Shown in pieces: positions 31,937-41,212 of a DNA stretch of 64,000 bases. The notes beneath the pieces were generated by a model that worked only from the letters and a program-made list of their open reading frames with translations, ran no database searches and had not been told where the DNA came from. Location: the NCBI GenBank assembly GCA_965116695.1, contig OZ220706.1, positions 2,170,001 to 2,234,000 of the forward strand. The letters are read 5' to 3'. A program made the position numbers and the translations under genes. The first letter of the stretch is position 1; the number at the start of each line of letters is the position of its first letter. This DNA comes from JAJDTT01 sp965116695. Lineage in GTDB: Bacteria > Acidobacteriota > UBA6911 > RPQK01 > JAJDTT01.

Positions 31937-34768
31937 TTAGCGGCGGCGGTAGGGATAGAGGTCGATGATCCGCTCCTCCTCGGGCCTCCAGGGCGGGCGG
32001 CCGAACCGCTCTCGCTCCACGGGAAGATGAGCTATCCAGATGTCTCCCGCCCGCTCCTTCAAAGTGAAAACGAGCTTGTTCCGGGCGACGTTGGTTCTCA
32101 GTGAGCTGGGCGAGACACCTGCCAACGAGAGCCGGGTCTCCCGAAAATGCCAGACCAACCTGGGATCTCCCAGCGGCCGCTTGTTTGCAGGGTCCAGTTC
32201 CTGCACCCAGACGCCACGGGCCCCTCCCCGGTCGGAGACGAAGTACAGGAGTCTTCCGTTCGGGGACCAGCCGGTCATCCCGTCCCTGTCCTGGCCGTCC
32301 GTGACCGCCACCCACCGTTCGGGCGTGATCCCTTCGCTCTCATGGAGTTCCTCCCGGCGGAAGGGCGCCACGTAGATTCTGGCCTGAAACGGACCCTCGG
32401 ACACCGTGAACGCGACCCATTCGTCAGCAGGACCGAGCCGCGCCTGGACCACGCTGTACCGGGGATGTTCCAGCAGCTTGAGCCGGCTCCCGCTGGTCAC
32501 GTCCACCAGGTCGACTCCGGTTCGTCTTTCGCCACCGATCCTGCGCACCACCAGGATTTCGTCTCCCTGGGACGACCAGTCCAGGGGACTGCCGCAATCC
32601 TGACAGACCGAGGTCCGGGGAGTCTGTCTCCGCGCCTCCATTCGATAGATGCCCTGGCTCTCCGGCTCGGACTCGCCGGCGCCGTACGCCACCTGGCTTC
32701 CATCGGTCCGGATCCTGGGGCGGCGCTCGTCTCCCGGACTCTCGGTGAGGTTGGTCTTCGCGCCCGACCCCAGGTCCATGAGCCAGATGTCCCGATTCCC
32801 GGAGCGGGTGGACTCGAAGGCCATCCGGCCTCCATCCTCGGAAATGGACGGATGGGAATCTTCTCCCGCATGTTGCGTGAGCCTCTCCAGACGCGCCCCC
32901 CCCGGCACCAGGCCTCGATCGGCGTCGATATCCAGACTCCAGAGATCCAGGTTCTCGATCCGGGAGGCAAAGGCGATCCGGCCGGGCTGCACCGAGAAAG
33001 GCTCCAGCTCGGGCCCGACGCCCGACGTGATCTGCCGGGGCTCGCCCGAGAGGGACAGGGTTCGGGGCGAGACGGGGACACGCCACAAGTTGACGCTGTC
33101 CCCGCGGCGGGCGGAAAAGACGATGAAGTTTTCGACGGGCACCCAGACGCCGGGGATCACCAGACCCGAAATCCCGGCCTGGGCCAACATGGGCGCCAGA
33201 CCAAGCCTTCGGATCTCACCGTCTTCCAGCCGAAGGATCCACCAGTCGAAGTCATCGTCGCGTCTGGAGGATTCCCAGCCCAGGAATACGATGTGATCCC
33301 CCCGGGGAGACCAGATGGGATGACTCGCGACGGCGAAACTCTCCGCCAGTTGAGTCCGGGCCCGGCTTGAATTCCAGCCGGTGGTGAAGAGGGAGCCTCG
33401 CTTGAAATTGGGGCCGATCCGCCCCGACCAAAAGGCGATCCGGTCGCCGCGGGGCGAGACCCTTGGCCGCCGGCCTCCATCGACGATGAACCGGGCGCCG
33501 GCCTCGTCTCCCAGGGTCGTGGTCCAGTATAGCCCTCCTCCGCGCCGCTCCGACCGGAACACCATCCTGGTCCCGTCGGGATGAAAGGCTGGCTGGTGGT
33601 CATCGGCCGGATCCCGGGTCCGGCGCGAGCCGCCTCCGCCCAGTTGCTGAACCCAGATATCCAGATTCCCCTCGCCGCTCCGGTCCGACGCGTACCCCAA
33701 AAGCCGTCCCCGGCGGGAGATGACCGGATCGACTGTGAGCCCGGAAACCGACGTCACCCGGGTCAGCACGGGCGGCTGAACCAGCCGGGAAGGATCCCGG
33801 GCGGTTCCCCACCACAGTCCGCCGAACAGAACCGCCGCCAGCGCCAGGCCGGAGACGGTGAACTGCCAGATGGTCAACGACGAAACACGGCCTCCCCACC
33901 GCCGGGGGCTCTGCAATTCCTGGAGCACATCCTCCAGCGCGAGACGCAGATCCCGCATATGTTGGAAACGCCTCTCGGGATCCTTCCGAAGGCAACGGGC
34001 CACGACCCACTCCAATTGCTGGGGGACGCCGCGCAGCCGCTTTCCCAGGGGTTTGGGCTCCTTCTCCAGAATGCCCGCCAGCACCCTCGCCTGAGTCTTC
34101 CCCGGAAAGGCCTTGCGGCCGGCGACCAGCTCGTAGATCAGCGACCCGAAGGAAAAAATGTCCGACCGCGGATCCAGCGGCATTCCCTCCACCTGTTCCG
34201 GGCTCATGTAGGGGGCCGTCCCCACGATCACGCCCTCTCTCGTCTTCTCGTCCATCAGGGTGGGGGAATGGGTCAGATCCGAAGGCTCGGAACTTTCGGC
34301 GATGGCCTTGGCCAGGCCGAAGTCCAGAACCTTGACCCGGTCGTCGGGCGTAATCATCACGTTGGCCGGCTTCAGGTCCCGGTGGATGACCCCTTTTTCG
34401 TGGGCGGCCTCCATGCCTCGAGCAATCTCCACCGCGTAACGCGCGGCCTTCTTCAAGGGCAGAGAACCGTCTTCCAGGAGCTGCGCCAGCGTCTTGCCAT
34501 CCACCAACTCCAGAATGAAGAACTTCCGGTCGTTCGCCTCCTCGAAACCGTAGATGGCGGCGATGTTGGAGTGGTTGAGCGATGCCAGCACCCGTGCTTC
34601 CCGCTGGAAACGGGACAGGCGTTCCGAGTCCTCGGCATAGCCCGGAGGGAGGATCTTGATGGCGACTTGCCGGTTCAGGCGCGTATCCCGGGCGCGGTAG
34701 ACCTCGCCCATGCCCCCGGCCCCGAGGGGTCCGATGATTTCGTAGCTGCCGAGCAGATCGTCAGGCAT
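31937..34768 (-). CDS. Ser/Thr protein kinase with C-terminal TolB/PD40-type beta-propeller
   Basis: A 943-residue membrane kinase. Residues 1-270 are a Hanks-type kinase with glycine loop GAGGMGEVY, Lys38 in VAIKIL, catalytic Asp131 in HRDLKPAN and metal-binding Asp149 in DFGLAKA. A membrane helix (about 299-320, VSGLALAAVLFGGLWW) is followed by about 600 residues outside the cytoplasm made of repeated blades such as RLLGYASDRSGEGNLDIWV, GDRIAFWSG and GRMAFESTRSGNRDIWLMDL, typical of WD40-like PD40 repeats of TolB. The propeller probably senses an external ligand. The start ATG 34768 overlaps the upstream phosphatase gene by eight bases. Kinases of this layout are especially common in Acidobacteriota. 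Confidence 0.92.
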   Translation of the reverse strand: MPDDLLGSYEIIGPLGAGGMGEVYRARDTRLNRQVAIKILPPGYAEDSERLSRFQREARVLASLNHSNIAAIYGFEEANDRKFFILELVDGKTLAQLLEDGSLPLKKAARYAVEIARGMEAAHEKGVIHRDLKPANVMITPDDRVKVLDFGLAKAIAESSEPSDLTHSPTLMDEKTREGVIVGTAPYMSPEQVEGMPLDPRSDIFSFGSLIYELVAGRKAFPGKTQARVLAGILEKEPKPLGKRLRGVPQQLEWVVARCLRKDPERRFQHMRDLRLALEDVLQELQSPRRWGGRVSSLTIWQFTVSGLALAAVLFGGLWWGTARDPSRLVQPPVLTRVTSVSGLTVDPVISRRGRLLGYASDRSGEGNLDIWVQQLGGGGSRRTRDPADDHQPAFHPDGTRMVFRSERRGGGLYWTTTLGDEAGARFIVDGGRRPRVSPRGDRIAFWSGRIGPNFKRGSLFTTGWNSSRARTQLAESFAVASHPIWSPRGDHIVFLGWESSRRDDDFDWWILRLEDGEIRRLGLAPMLAQAGISGLVIPGVWVPVENFIVFSARRGDSVNLWRVPVSPRTLSLSGEPRQITSGVGPELEPFSVQPGRIAFASRIENLDLWSLDIDADRGLVPGGARLERLTQHAGEDSHPSISEDGGRMAFESTRSGNRDIWLMDLGSGAKTNLTESPGDERRPRIRTDGSQVAYGAGESEPESQGIYRMEARRQTPRTSVCQDCGSPLDWSSQGDEILVVRRIGGERRTGVDLVDVTSGSRLKLLEHPRYSVVQARLGPADEWVAFTVSEGPFQARIYVAPFRREELHESEGITPERWVAVTDGQDRDGMTGWSPNGRLLYFVSDRGGARGVWVQELDPANKRPLGDPRLVWHFRETRLSLAGVSPSSLRTNVARNKLVFTLKERAGDIWIAHLPVERERFGRPPWRPEEERIIDLYPYRRR

Positions 34769-36407
34769 TTCCGGCGTCCAGCCTCTCCACCACCAGAACC
34801 GTGAGATCGTCGCCGGCCGAGGCCTTGCCCATGAAGCTCCGGACGGCTGCCAGGATGGCCTCCTGGACCGCGGCTCCGCCGGACGCCGCCGCTTCTCCGA
34901 CAACGTCCATCAGGCGCGCTTCGCCGAACATCTCCCCATCCGGATCCATGGCCTCGGTCACCCCGTCCGAATATACGACGAGAATGTCCCCGACGTTCAG
35001 GCGAAAGGAAACCGACTCGTAGCTGACGTTTCCGAAGGCGCCCAGAATCATGCCGCACGGATTGAGCTCCTCGATCCCGCCGGTCGCGACCCGGCAGACG
35101 TATGCGGGATTGTGGCCGGCGCTCACGTACTCCCCCTCGCCCGACGGTTTGACCCGGAAGAGGAAAAGGGTGACGAAACGGTTGCTGGGAGTCTTCTGAA
35201 AGAGGTGGTCGTTGGCTCTGGAGACCGCCTCCCCCAAGGACAGGCTGGAGCCGAATCCAACCTCCAGGACCCCCTGGAGAAAAGAGCTCAACAACGCCGC
35301 GGGGACGCCCTTGCCCGACACGTCGGCCAGGACGCCGGTCAGGTCATCGCTGTCCGGACCGAGAAAGTCATAGTAGTCGCCCCCCACGTAACGCGTCGGA
35401 GTACTGTGCGCATGGACGCTGAAGGATGGGGAACGGGGAAGGTCCTGAGGCAGAAGAGCGCGTTGCGTCACCTGGGCCAGGGAGAGTTCCTGCTGGACCC
35501 GCTTCCGTTCCTCCAGGCTCCGGATCAGTTCCAGCTTTTCGAAGACGTTGGAGGCCTCCATGGCCAGCCGGTTCAGGATCTTCTGATCCAGGCCGCTGAG
35601 CATATGCATGGCCTTCCGGCTGTCCAGGTAGAGGATGCCCCGGACCGCCGGCCGGTCGCCGTCGCCGGCGATCCACTTCAGGGGCATGCAGGCCACGGCT
35701 CGAAGCCGCATGTTGACGATGCTCTCCTGGGCGGCGAACTGCTGGTCGATCCCCTCGGTCATCAACAGCGGCTCCCCCTGTTGGGCCACCTGCTCGACCA
35801 CGGTACGGCTGGTTTCGAACTCACTCTCGGAAAGGTTTTCGCCCCCCTGGTCCATACCCACCACGTAGTCGAACCTCCGTCCCGAGAAGGTCAGCAGAAA
35901 TCCCCGCTCCGCGCCGCTCACCCGCAACGCCGACTCCAGCAGTTGACCCAACATCCGGTCCGCCGAAAAGGTCCGGCCCCATTGATATTGGAAGTCCAGG
36001 ATGTGGGAGATCTTCTCCAGTTCCGAGGCGTCCGACACAACGGGGGGAAGGACCGACGAAAGCTGCAGGACCGACTCCTCCAGGTTCAGGGTCCGGTTCC
36101 CGGCCTGCTCCACCCGGCCCGTGTAGTTGAACTCGCTGGGGCCGGGTCCCATGCGGATCTTGTCACCGGCCTCCAGGACCCGTTCCCGGACCCGGACCCC
36201 ATTGACGAAGGTCCCGTGCGTGCTGTCCAGATCGATGACCGTGTAGGCCCGGTCCTGCTCCAGCAACCGGGCGTGCCGCCGCGAGACGTAGGGGTCGGTC
36301 AGGACGATGTCCGAATCGGATCTGCGGCCGATGAACAGTTCCTTCTTCCTCAACGCCATCCGGCAGGGCCGGCCGCCCTGCCGCCACTCCAGGTAATGAG
36401 CGCCCAT
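34761..36407 (-). CDS. FHA-GAF-PP2C (SpoIIE/RsbU-type) protein phosphatase
   Basis: A signalling protein of about 548 residues. Near the N-terminus an FHA domain (LFIGRRSDSDIVLTDPYVSR, RHARL, DSTHGTFVNG) binds phosphothreonine peptides. The middle (about 125-310) is GAF-like. The C-terminal PP2C domain has GGDYYDFL and LADVSGKGVPAALLSSFLQ, plus YSDGVTEAMDPDGEMFG and GDDLTVLVV, which hold the metal-binding Asp residues. It likely dephosphorylates Ser/Thr residues, perhaps on an anti-sigma antagonist. The ATG at 36407 is a reasonable start; an in-frame TTG at 36455 and GTG at 36419 precede it. It overlaps the kinase gene by eight bases. Confidence 0.9.
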   Translation of the reverse strand: MGAHYLEWRQGGRPCRMALRKKELFIGRRSDSDIVLTDPYVSRRHARLLEQDRAYTVIDLDSTHGTFVNGVRVRERVLEAGDKIRMGPGPSEFNYTGRVEQAGNRTLNLEESVLQLSSVLPPVVSDASELEKISHILDFQYQWGRTFSADRMLGQLLESALRVSGAERGFLLTFSGRRFDYVVGMDQGGENLSESEFETSRTVVEQVAQQGEPLLMTEGIDQQFAAQESIVNMRLRAVACMPLKWIAGDGDRPAVRGILYLDSRKAMHMLSGLDQKILNRLAMEASNVFEKLELIRSLEERKRVQQELSLAQVTQRALLPQDLPRSPSFSVHAHSTPTRYVGGDYYDFLGPDSDDLTGVLADVSGKGVPAALLSSFLQGVLEVGFGSSLSLGEAVSRANDHLFQKTPSNRFVTLFLFRVKPSGEGEYVSAGHNPAYVCRVATGGIEELNPCGMILGAFGNVSYESVSFRLNVGDILVVYSDGVTEAMDPDGEMFGEARLMDVVGEAAASGGAAVQEAILAAVRSFMGKASAGDDLTVLVVERLDAGNA

Positions 36408-36455
36408 TTCTTTTTTCACGGCCACCAACGGCAAGAATCCCGTCACGGAATTCAA

Positions 36456-36830
36456 CCGGTGCTCCCAGCTTGGCCGACCGCGCCGGTCACCGGTCAGGTA
36501 CGGGCTCGTACGGCCGATGTTTCACCTGGCCCGGCGGCGGCCTTCCGGCATCGCCGCCCGGCGAACGTCCCGCGCGCAATTATAGACCCGCCTTGATCTT
36601 CAAGGCGTACAGGCCGACGGCGGATTCCCGGAATCCCGCGCCGGGCCCGTCGCGGAGGCGATTTTGTGTTGACTTTCCGAGGTTTTTCCCGAATATGAGT
36701 GGGAGTGGGCAGGGCTTCTGCACCCAGGGTATTCGACGGTGTAGAATGACCTCTCCGGATTGAACCACGCCGATTGCAGGCAGTCGAACGGGATGACCTT
36801 ACCCCACAATCGAGAGGAGAAGACAACACT
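36456..36830. other. Divergent intergenic region before the molybdenum hydroxylase operon
   Basis: A 375-base stretch between two divergent units, without a recognisable gene. It includes a palindrome-like segment GGATTCCCGGAATCC near 36,620-36,635 and possible promoter boxes for the plus-strand operon: TTGACT (36669-36674) with AATATG 17 bases further, or a TAGAAT box near 36,741. Confidence 0.5.
36669..36697 (+). promoter_or_regulatory. Candidate promoter for the molybdenum hydroxylase operon
   Basis: TTGACT (36669-36674, five of six consensus bases) is followed after 17 bases by AATATG (36692-36697, three of six). The -10 box is weak, so this is only a candidate. It lies about 130 bases upstream of the GTG start at 36831. 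Confidence 0.3.
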
Positions 36831-37715
36831 GTGAAGGCACTAGGCTACGCATGCCCCGAGACGCTGGAGGAGGCGATCGCGCTCCTGGCCGAATACGACG
36901 GCCGCGCACGCCCTCTGGCCGGGGGAACCGACATCATCGTCCAAGTGAGGGAGGGCCATCGCGACCTGGACCTGATGGTGGACGTCAAGCGGATTCCCCA
37001 GCTCAGACAACTGACTCACGATGCAGCCCAAGGACTGGTCCTGGGGGCCGCGGTCCCCTGCTGTGAATTCTACGAAGACTCGGAGATCGCAGCGCTTTAC
37101 CCGGGTCTGGTGGACTGTGCTGAGCTGGTGGGTGGAACGGCCATCCAGAGCCGCGCTTCCTTCGGAGGCAACCTCTGCAACTCCTCTCCGGCGGCGGACA
37201 CCATTCCCGCCCTGATCGCCCACCACGCCGTGTGCGTGATCGCCGGTCCCGGCGGCCAGCGCCAAATCCCGGTGGAAAGCTTCTGCACCGCGCCCGGCCG
37301 CAACGTGCTGGAGCGCGGAGAGTTGCTGGTCTCACTGCGGATCCCGACTCCTGGCCCGAACTCGGGAGCGCACTATCTCCGGTTCATCCCGCGAAACGAA
37401 ATGGATATCGCCGTCGTCGGGGCGGGGTCGTCGGTGGTGCTGAACGACGCCGGCAACACCTTCGTCTCCGGCCGCGTGGGATTGGGAGCGGTGGCCCCCA
37501 CCCCGTTGTTGGTGGAGGAAGCCGGCGAGGTGTTGTCGGGGAGCCCGGTCTCGGACGCCGTCATCGATGAGGCCGCCGCCGCGGCCGGCAGGGCGGCCCG
37601 TCCCATCAGCGACATGCGGGGAACCATCGAGCAACGGATACACTTGTCCGGGGTCCTGACCCGGAGGACACTCGTGAAGGCCGTCGCCCGAGCCAGAGGA
37701 GAACGAGACTCATGA
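36831..37715 (+). CDS. Molybdenum hydroxylase, FAD-binding subunit (CoxM/XdhB-like)
   Basis: The medium subunit of a xanthine-oxidase-family enzyme; it passes electrons from the iron-sulfur subunit to FAD. RPLAGGTDIIVQVREGH (near residue 30) and GGTAIQSRASFGGNLCNSSPAADTIPAL, seen here as SRASFGGNLCNSSPAADT, are the two FAD-binding signatures of the family. The C-terminal domain (GRVGLGAVAPTPLLVEEA) matches CoxM proteins. The start is a GTG at 36831, preceded by GAGAGGAG nine bases upstream. About 294 residues. Its stop overlaps the ATG of the next gene (ATGA), so the subunits are made in a coupled way. Confidence 0.92.
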   Translation: MKALGYACPETLEEAIALLAEYDGRARPLAGGTDIIVQVREGHRDLDLMVDVKRIPQLRQLTHDAAQGLVLGAAVPCCEFYEDSEIAALYPGLVDCAELVGGTAIQSRASFGGNLCNSSPAADTIPALIAHHAVCVIAGPGGQRQIPVESFCTAPGRNVLERGELLVSLRIPTPGPNSGAHYLRFIPRNEMDIAVVGAGSSVVLNDAGNTFVSGRVGLGAVAPTPLLVEEAGEVLSGSPVSDAVIDEAAAAAGRAARPISDMRGTIEQRIHLSGVLTRRTLVKAVARARGERDS

Positions 37716-38212
37716 GCGTGACAGCCGCCGATCAAAAGCTACATATTCAGACCCGGATCAACGACGAAAACACCGAGTTCCTGTGCGAGCCGCGCCACAG
37801 CCTGTTGGAGGTTCTGCGCGACATGCTCCATCTGACCGGCAGCAAGGAAGGGTGCAACAACGGCAATTGCGGCGCCTGCAGCGTCATCCTGGACGGGCGC
37901 CTCGTCAACTCCTGCGTAGTCATGGCCGGCGAGATTCAGGGCGCCGAGATCACCACCATCGAGGGGTTGGCGTCGGAATCGGGCGAACTGCACCCCTTGC
38001 AGCAGAAGTTCCTGGAACACGCCGCCCTCCAGTGCGGCGTCTGCACGCCCGGCCTCATCGTCGCCGCCAAAGCCCTTCTGGACCGGAATCCCGATCCTTC
38101 CGAACATGACGTTCGCCTTTGGCTGGCGGGAAATCTCTGCCGCTGCACAGGTTACGATAAGATCATCCGAGCCGTATTGGACACTGCCGGGCCGGCCAAC
38201 GGCAACGGTTAA
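37712..38212 (+). CDS. Molybdenum hydroxylase, [2Fe-2S] subunit (CoxS/XdhC-like)
   Basis: The 166-residue small subunit with two [2Fe-2S] clusters. The N-terminal plant-ferredoxin-type cluster is bound by GCNNGNCGACSVILDGRLVN plus a Cys in NSCVVMAG. The second, all-helical domain binds through CGVCTPGLIVAAKALL and LCRCTGYDKIIRAV. The enzyme moves electrons from the molybdenum site to FAD. Order FAD, Fe-S, Mo (M-S-L) is the same as in carbon-monoxide dehydrogenase-type operons, but the large subunit should decide the substrate. It overlaps the FAD-subunit gene by four bases. Confidence 0.95.
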   Translation: MSVTAADQKLHIQTRINDENTEFLCEPRHSLLEVLRDMLHLTGSKEGCNNGNCGACSVILDGRLVNSCVVMAGEIQGAEITTIEGLASESGELHPLQQKFLEHAALQCGVCTPGLIVAAKALLDRNPDPSEHDVRLWLAGNLCRCTGYDKIIRAVLDTAGPANGNG

Positions 38213-38232
38213 CCGAGGGGGAGTCAAAACTG

Positions 38233-40530
38233 ATGGCTACAGCAACCAAGACCGCACCGGAAACCCAGTCCGAATACAAGGTCATCGGCACCCGTCCCAT
38301 CCGCCACGACGGAGTGGACAAAGTCACCGGAAGGGCCCAATACGGCGCCGACGTGTACCTGACGGGAATGCTGCACGGCAACGTCCTGCGCAGCCCCCAT
38401 GCCCACGCCAGGATCGTCTCCATCGACGCCGGCAAGGCGCTGGCGCTCCCCGGCGTGAAGGCGGTGGTCACGGGCCGGGACCTGCCCGATCCGGGAGACA
38501 AGATCGCCAACCTGGGGGAGGCGTCGGCGCCCCTGCGGCATCTTTCCCTCAACGTGCTGGCCCGGGACAAGGTCGTCTATCAGGGACACGCCGTCGCCGC
38601 CGTGGCGGCCACCGACCCTCATTTGGCCGAGGAAGCGGCCGGCCTGATCGAAGTGGAATACGAGCTTCTTCCCCCGGTGATGGACGTGATGGACGCCATG
38701 AAGGACGGCGCCCCGCTGCTGGACGAGAACCTCCGCACCAAGTCCTTCGGGACCGTCGGAGACCAGCCGACCAACGTCGCCGACCATATCCACTTCGAGT
38801 TGGGTGACGTGGAGAAGGGATTTGCCGAAGCGGACGTGGTGGTGGAACGGGAATTCACCACCCAGACCGTGCACCAGGGATACATCGAACCCCATAACTG
38901 CACGGCTTTCTGGAACTCCGACGGCCAGCTCACCATCTGGCTCAGCACCCAGGGCTCCTTCACCAGCCGCGCCCAGACCTCCGAGATCCTGGGGGTCCCC
39001 ATCTCCCAGGTGAAGGTGGTGCCCACCGAGATCGGGGGCGGCTTCGGCGGCAAGATCGCTACCTACCTGGAGCCCACCGCGGCGTTGTTGTCCAAGGCCA
39101 CCGGACGGCCGGTGAAGATCCTCATGACCCGGGAGGAGGTCCTTCAGGCCACCGGTCCGACGCCGGCTTCGTTCATGCGCGTCAAGATGGGCGCCAAGAA
39201 GGACGGAACCCTCACCGCCGGGAGTTTCTGGGCCGCCTTCGACGCCGGAGGTTTCCCGGGATCCCCCATCGGCGCCGCCTGCATGTGCGTGTTCGCGCCC
39301 TACAACCTGCCCAACGGCGTCATCGACGGTTACGACGTGCTGGTCAACAAGCCCAAGTCATCCGCCTACCGGGCTCCCGGCGCGACCCACGCCGAGTTCG
39401 CCTCCGAGACGGTGGTGGACGAGATCTGTGAGAAGTTGGGCATGGACCCCATCGAATTCCGCCTCAAGAACGCCTCCCGGGAGGGAGACCGGCGGGTGGA
39501 CGGACCGGTCTGGCCGCGGATCGGATGCGTGGAAACGACCGAGGCCGCCCGGGAACACCCACACTATGCGGCGCCCCTGGAAGGACCCAACCGGGGCCGC
39601 GGCGTGGCCAGCGGTTTCTGGTTCAACGTGGGACTCAAATCCAGCGTCCACGCCAGCGTGAACCCGGACGGCAGGGTGAGCCTGGTGGAGGGCTCCACCG
39701 ACATCGGCGGCACCCGGACTTCCGTGGCCATGCAGATGGCCGAAGTCCTGGGCATTCCCGCGGAAAGCGTCCGGCCCATAGTGGCGGACACGGACGCCGT
39801 GGGATATACGGACGTGACCGGAGGCAGCCGGGTCACCTTCTCCACCGGCTATGCCGCGTACGAGGCGGCCAAGGACATCCAGAAACAGATGATCGGGCGG
39901 GCGGCCGTCCTCTGGGAGATTTCGGAAGACCAGGTGGAGGCCCAGGACGGCGACTACGTGGCCACCGACGGATCGGGCCGGAGTATTTCCTTCGCCGGGT
40001 TGGCGGCCAAGTTGGACGAGACCGGAGGCCCCATCGTGGGCCGGGCGACCGTCGATCCCAAGGGAGTCGGCGGCGCCTTCTGTACCCAGATCGCCGACGT
40101 GGAGGTGGACCCGGACACCGGAAAGATCGAGATCCTCCGCTTCACCGTGGTCCAGGATGCCGGACGGGCCATCCACCCCTCCTACGTCGAGGGCCAGATG
40201 CAGGGCGGGGCCGTCCAGGGCATCGGCTGGGCCCTGAACGAAGAATACGTCTACAACGAACAAGGCCATCTCCTGAACGGCAGCTTTCTGGACTACCGGA
40301 TGCCCACGAGCCTGGACCTCCCCATGATCGACACCAAGATCGTGGAGGTGCCGAATCCGGGACATCCCTTCGGCGTCCGGGGCGTCGGAGAGGTCCCCAT
40401 CGTGCCTCCGCCGGCCGCCATCGCCAACGCCGTCTACCAGGCGACGGGATTGCGGCTCAGGGATCTGCCCATGAACCCGCCCCGGGTGTTGAACGCGATC
40501 CTGGAGAAAAAAGGAAACGGTTCCGGTTGA
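38233..40530 (+). CDS. Molybdenum hydroxylase, molybdopterin-binding catalytic subunit
   Basis: The 765-residue large subunit of a xanthine-oxidase-family enzyme. DKVTGRAQYGADVYLTGMLH opens the first domain, and EIGGGFGGKIATYLEPTAAL, KSSAYRAPGATHAEFASETV and GVRGVGEVPIVPPPAAIANA are the molybdopterin sites; the Glu in GVGE is the catalytic base. The CO-dehydrogenase active-site loop with its selenocysteine-like Cys (AYRCSFR) is absent, so it is not a CO dehydrogenase. The closest general resemblance is to hydroxylases of aromatic or heterocyclic compounds, including xanthine-type and 4-hydroxybenzoyl-CoA-type enzymes. The substrate is unknown. GGGGGA lies upstream of the ATG. Confidence 0.93.
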   Translation: MATATKTAPETQSEYKVIGTRPIRHDGVDKVTGRAQYGADVYLTGMLHGNVLRSPHAHARIVSIDAGKALALPGVKAVVTGRDLPDPGDKIANLGEASAPLRHLSLNVLARDKVVYQGHAVAAVAATDPHLAEEAAGLIEVEYELLPPVMDVMDAMKDGAPLLDENLRTKSFGTVGDQPTNVADHIHFELGDVEKGFAEADVVVEREFTTQTVHQGYIEPHNCTAFWNSDGQLTIWLSTQGSFTSRAQTSEILGVPISQVKVVPTEIGGGFGGKIATYLEPTAALLSKATGRPVKILMTREEVLQATGPTPASFMRVKMGAKKDGTLTAGSFWAAFDAGGFPGSPIGAACMCVFAPYNLPNGVIDGYDVLVNKPKSSAYRAPGATHAEFASETVVDEICEKLGMDPIEFRLKNASREGDRRVDGPVWPRIGCVETTEAAREHPHYAAPLEGPNRGRGVASGFWFNVGLKSSVHASVNPDGRVSLVEGSTDIGGTRTSVAMQMAEVLGIPAESVRPIVADTDAVGYTDVTGGSRVTFSTGYAAYEAAKDIQKQMIGRAAVLWEISEDQVEAQDGDYVATDGSGRSISFAGLAAKLDETGGPIVGRATVDPKGVGGAFCTQIADVEVDPDTGKIEILRFTVVQDAGRAIHPSYVEGQMQGGAVQGIGWALNEEYVYNEQGHLLNGSFLDYRMPTSLDLPMIDTKIVEVPNPGHPFGVRGVGEVPIVPPPAAIANAVYQATGLRLRDLPMNPPRVLNAILEKKGNGSG

Positions 40531-40571
40531 ACCGCCGCCCGGCTTCGAGCCGGGAGTCGCACAAGGGCTCC

Positions 40572-40850
40572 ATGCCGACAGCCTGGATTCCGCCGCCGAT
40601 GCGAGAGCTCACGGAGGGACGGGTGCAGGTGGAGGTTCGCGGCCAGACCGTTCGACAACTCATCGACCGGTTGGACCAGGAGTATCCTGGAATCGGGGAG
40701 CGTCTCCGCGAGGGCGATCGGCTGCGCAGCGGCGTCGCGGTTTCGGTCGACGGCGTGATTTCGCCCGAAGGTCTTCGAGCCCGCCTGGAGCCCGGCAGCG
40801 AAGTCCATTTTCTACCGGCCATCGCCGGAGGAAACCGGAGGCGGGCGTAG
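40572..40850 (+). CDS. MoaD/ThiS-family small protein
   Basis: A 92-residue ubiquitin-like protein. The pattern WIPPPMRELTEGRVQVEVRG, then VRQLIDRLDQEYPGIGERL, then SGVAVSVDG, GSEVHFLPAIAGG is the usual beta-grasp layout of MoaD, which carries sulfur as a C-terminal thiocarboxylate for molybdopterin synthesis. The diglycine is followed by five more residues (NRRRA), so the thiocarboxylate could form only after removal of that tail. Its position 41 bases behind the molybdenum hydroxylase genes suggests a role in making or inserting that cofactor. It could also serve another sulfur-transfer reaction. Confidence 0.8.
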   Translation: MPTAWIPPPMRELTEGRVQVEVRGQTVRQLIDRLDQEYPGIGERLREGDRLRSGVAVSVDGVISPEGLRARLEPGSEVHFLPAIAGGNRRRA

Positions 40851-40854
40851 CGCC

Positions 40855-41202
40855 ATGGGGCTGAGGGTTCTGAGCCGCGTGATGCTCATCCTCTATTGCG
40901 CCGCCGCGGTCCTTCAGTACAACGATCCCGACCTCTATTTCTGGATGCCCGTCTACGGTTTGGCGGCGCTCTGGTCCTGGATGCACTGGACGGGGAGGAG
41001 GCTGCCCCGGCCCTGGGTGGAGATCTTCGCGGCCGCGTGTCTGGCATCTGCGCTCTACGTGGGAACCACACTCCCGGAAGGGACGCTGGACTACCGGCAG
41101 GAGGAGCTCAGCGAGTCGGGCGGCCTCCTGGTCACCGCCGTCTGGGCCCTGGTCCTGGCGAGGCGCCAGCGCATGGAGAGAAAAAGACGGGCGGCTTCCT
41201 GA
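40855..41202 (+). CDS. TMEM220-family small membrane protein
   Basis: A 115-residue membrane protein with four hydrophobic segments. AAAVLQYNDPDLYFWMPVYG, with its QYNDPD core, and the later LYVGTTLPEG and EELSESGGLLVTAVW stretches match the TMEM220 family, found in bacteria and animals. No biochemical role is known for the family. It follows the MoaD-like gene by four bases and precedes the TMEM14-like gene by ten, so it is part of this operon or its extension. Confidence 0.75.
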   Translation: MGLRVLSRVMLILYCAAAVLQYNDPDLYFWMPVYGLAALWSWMHWTGRRLPRPWVEIFAAACLASALYVGTTLPEGTLDYRQEELSESGGLLVTAVWALVLARRQRMERKRRAAS

Positions 41203-41212
41203 GGCTTCCAGC

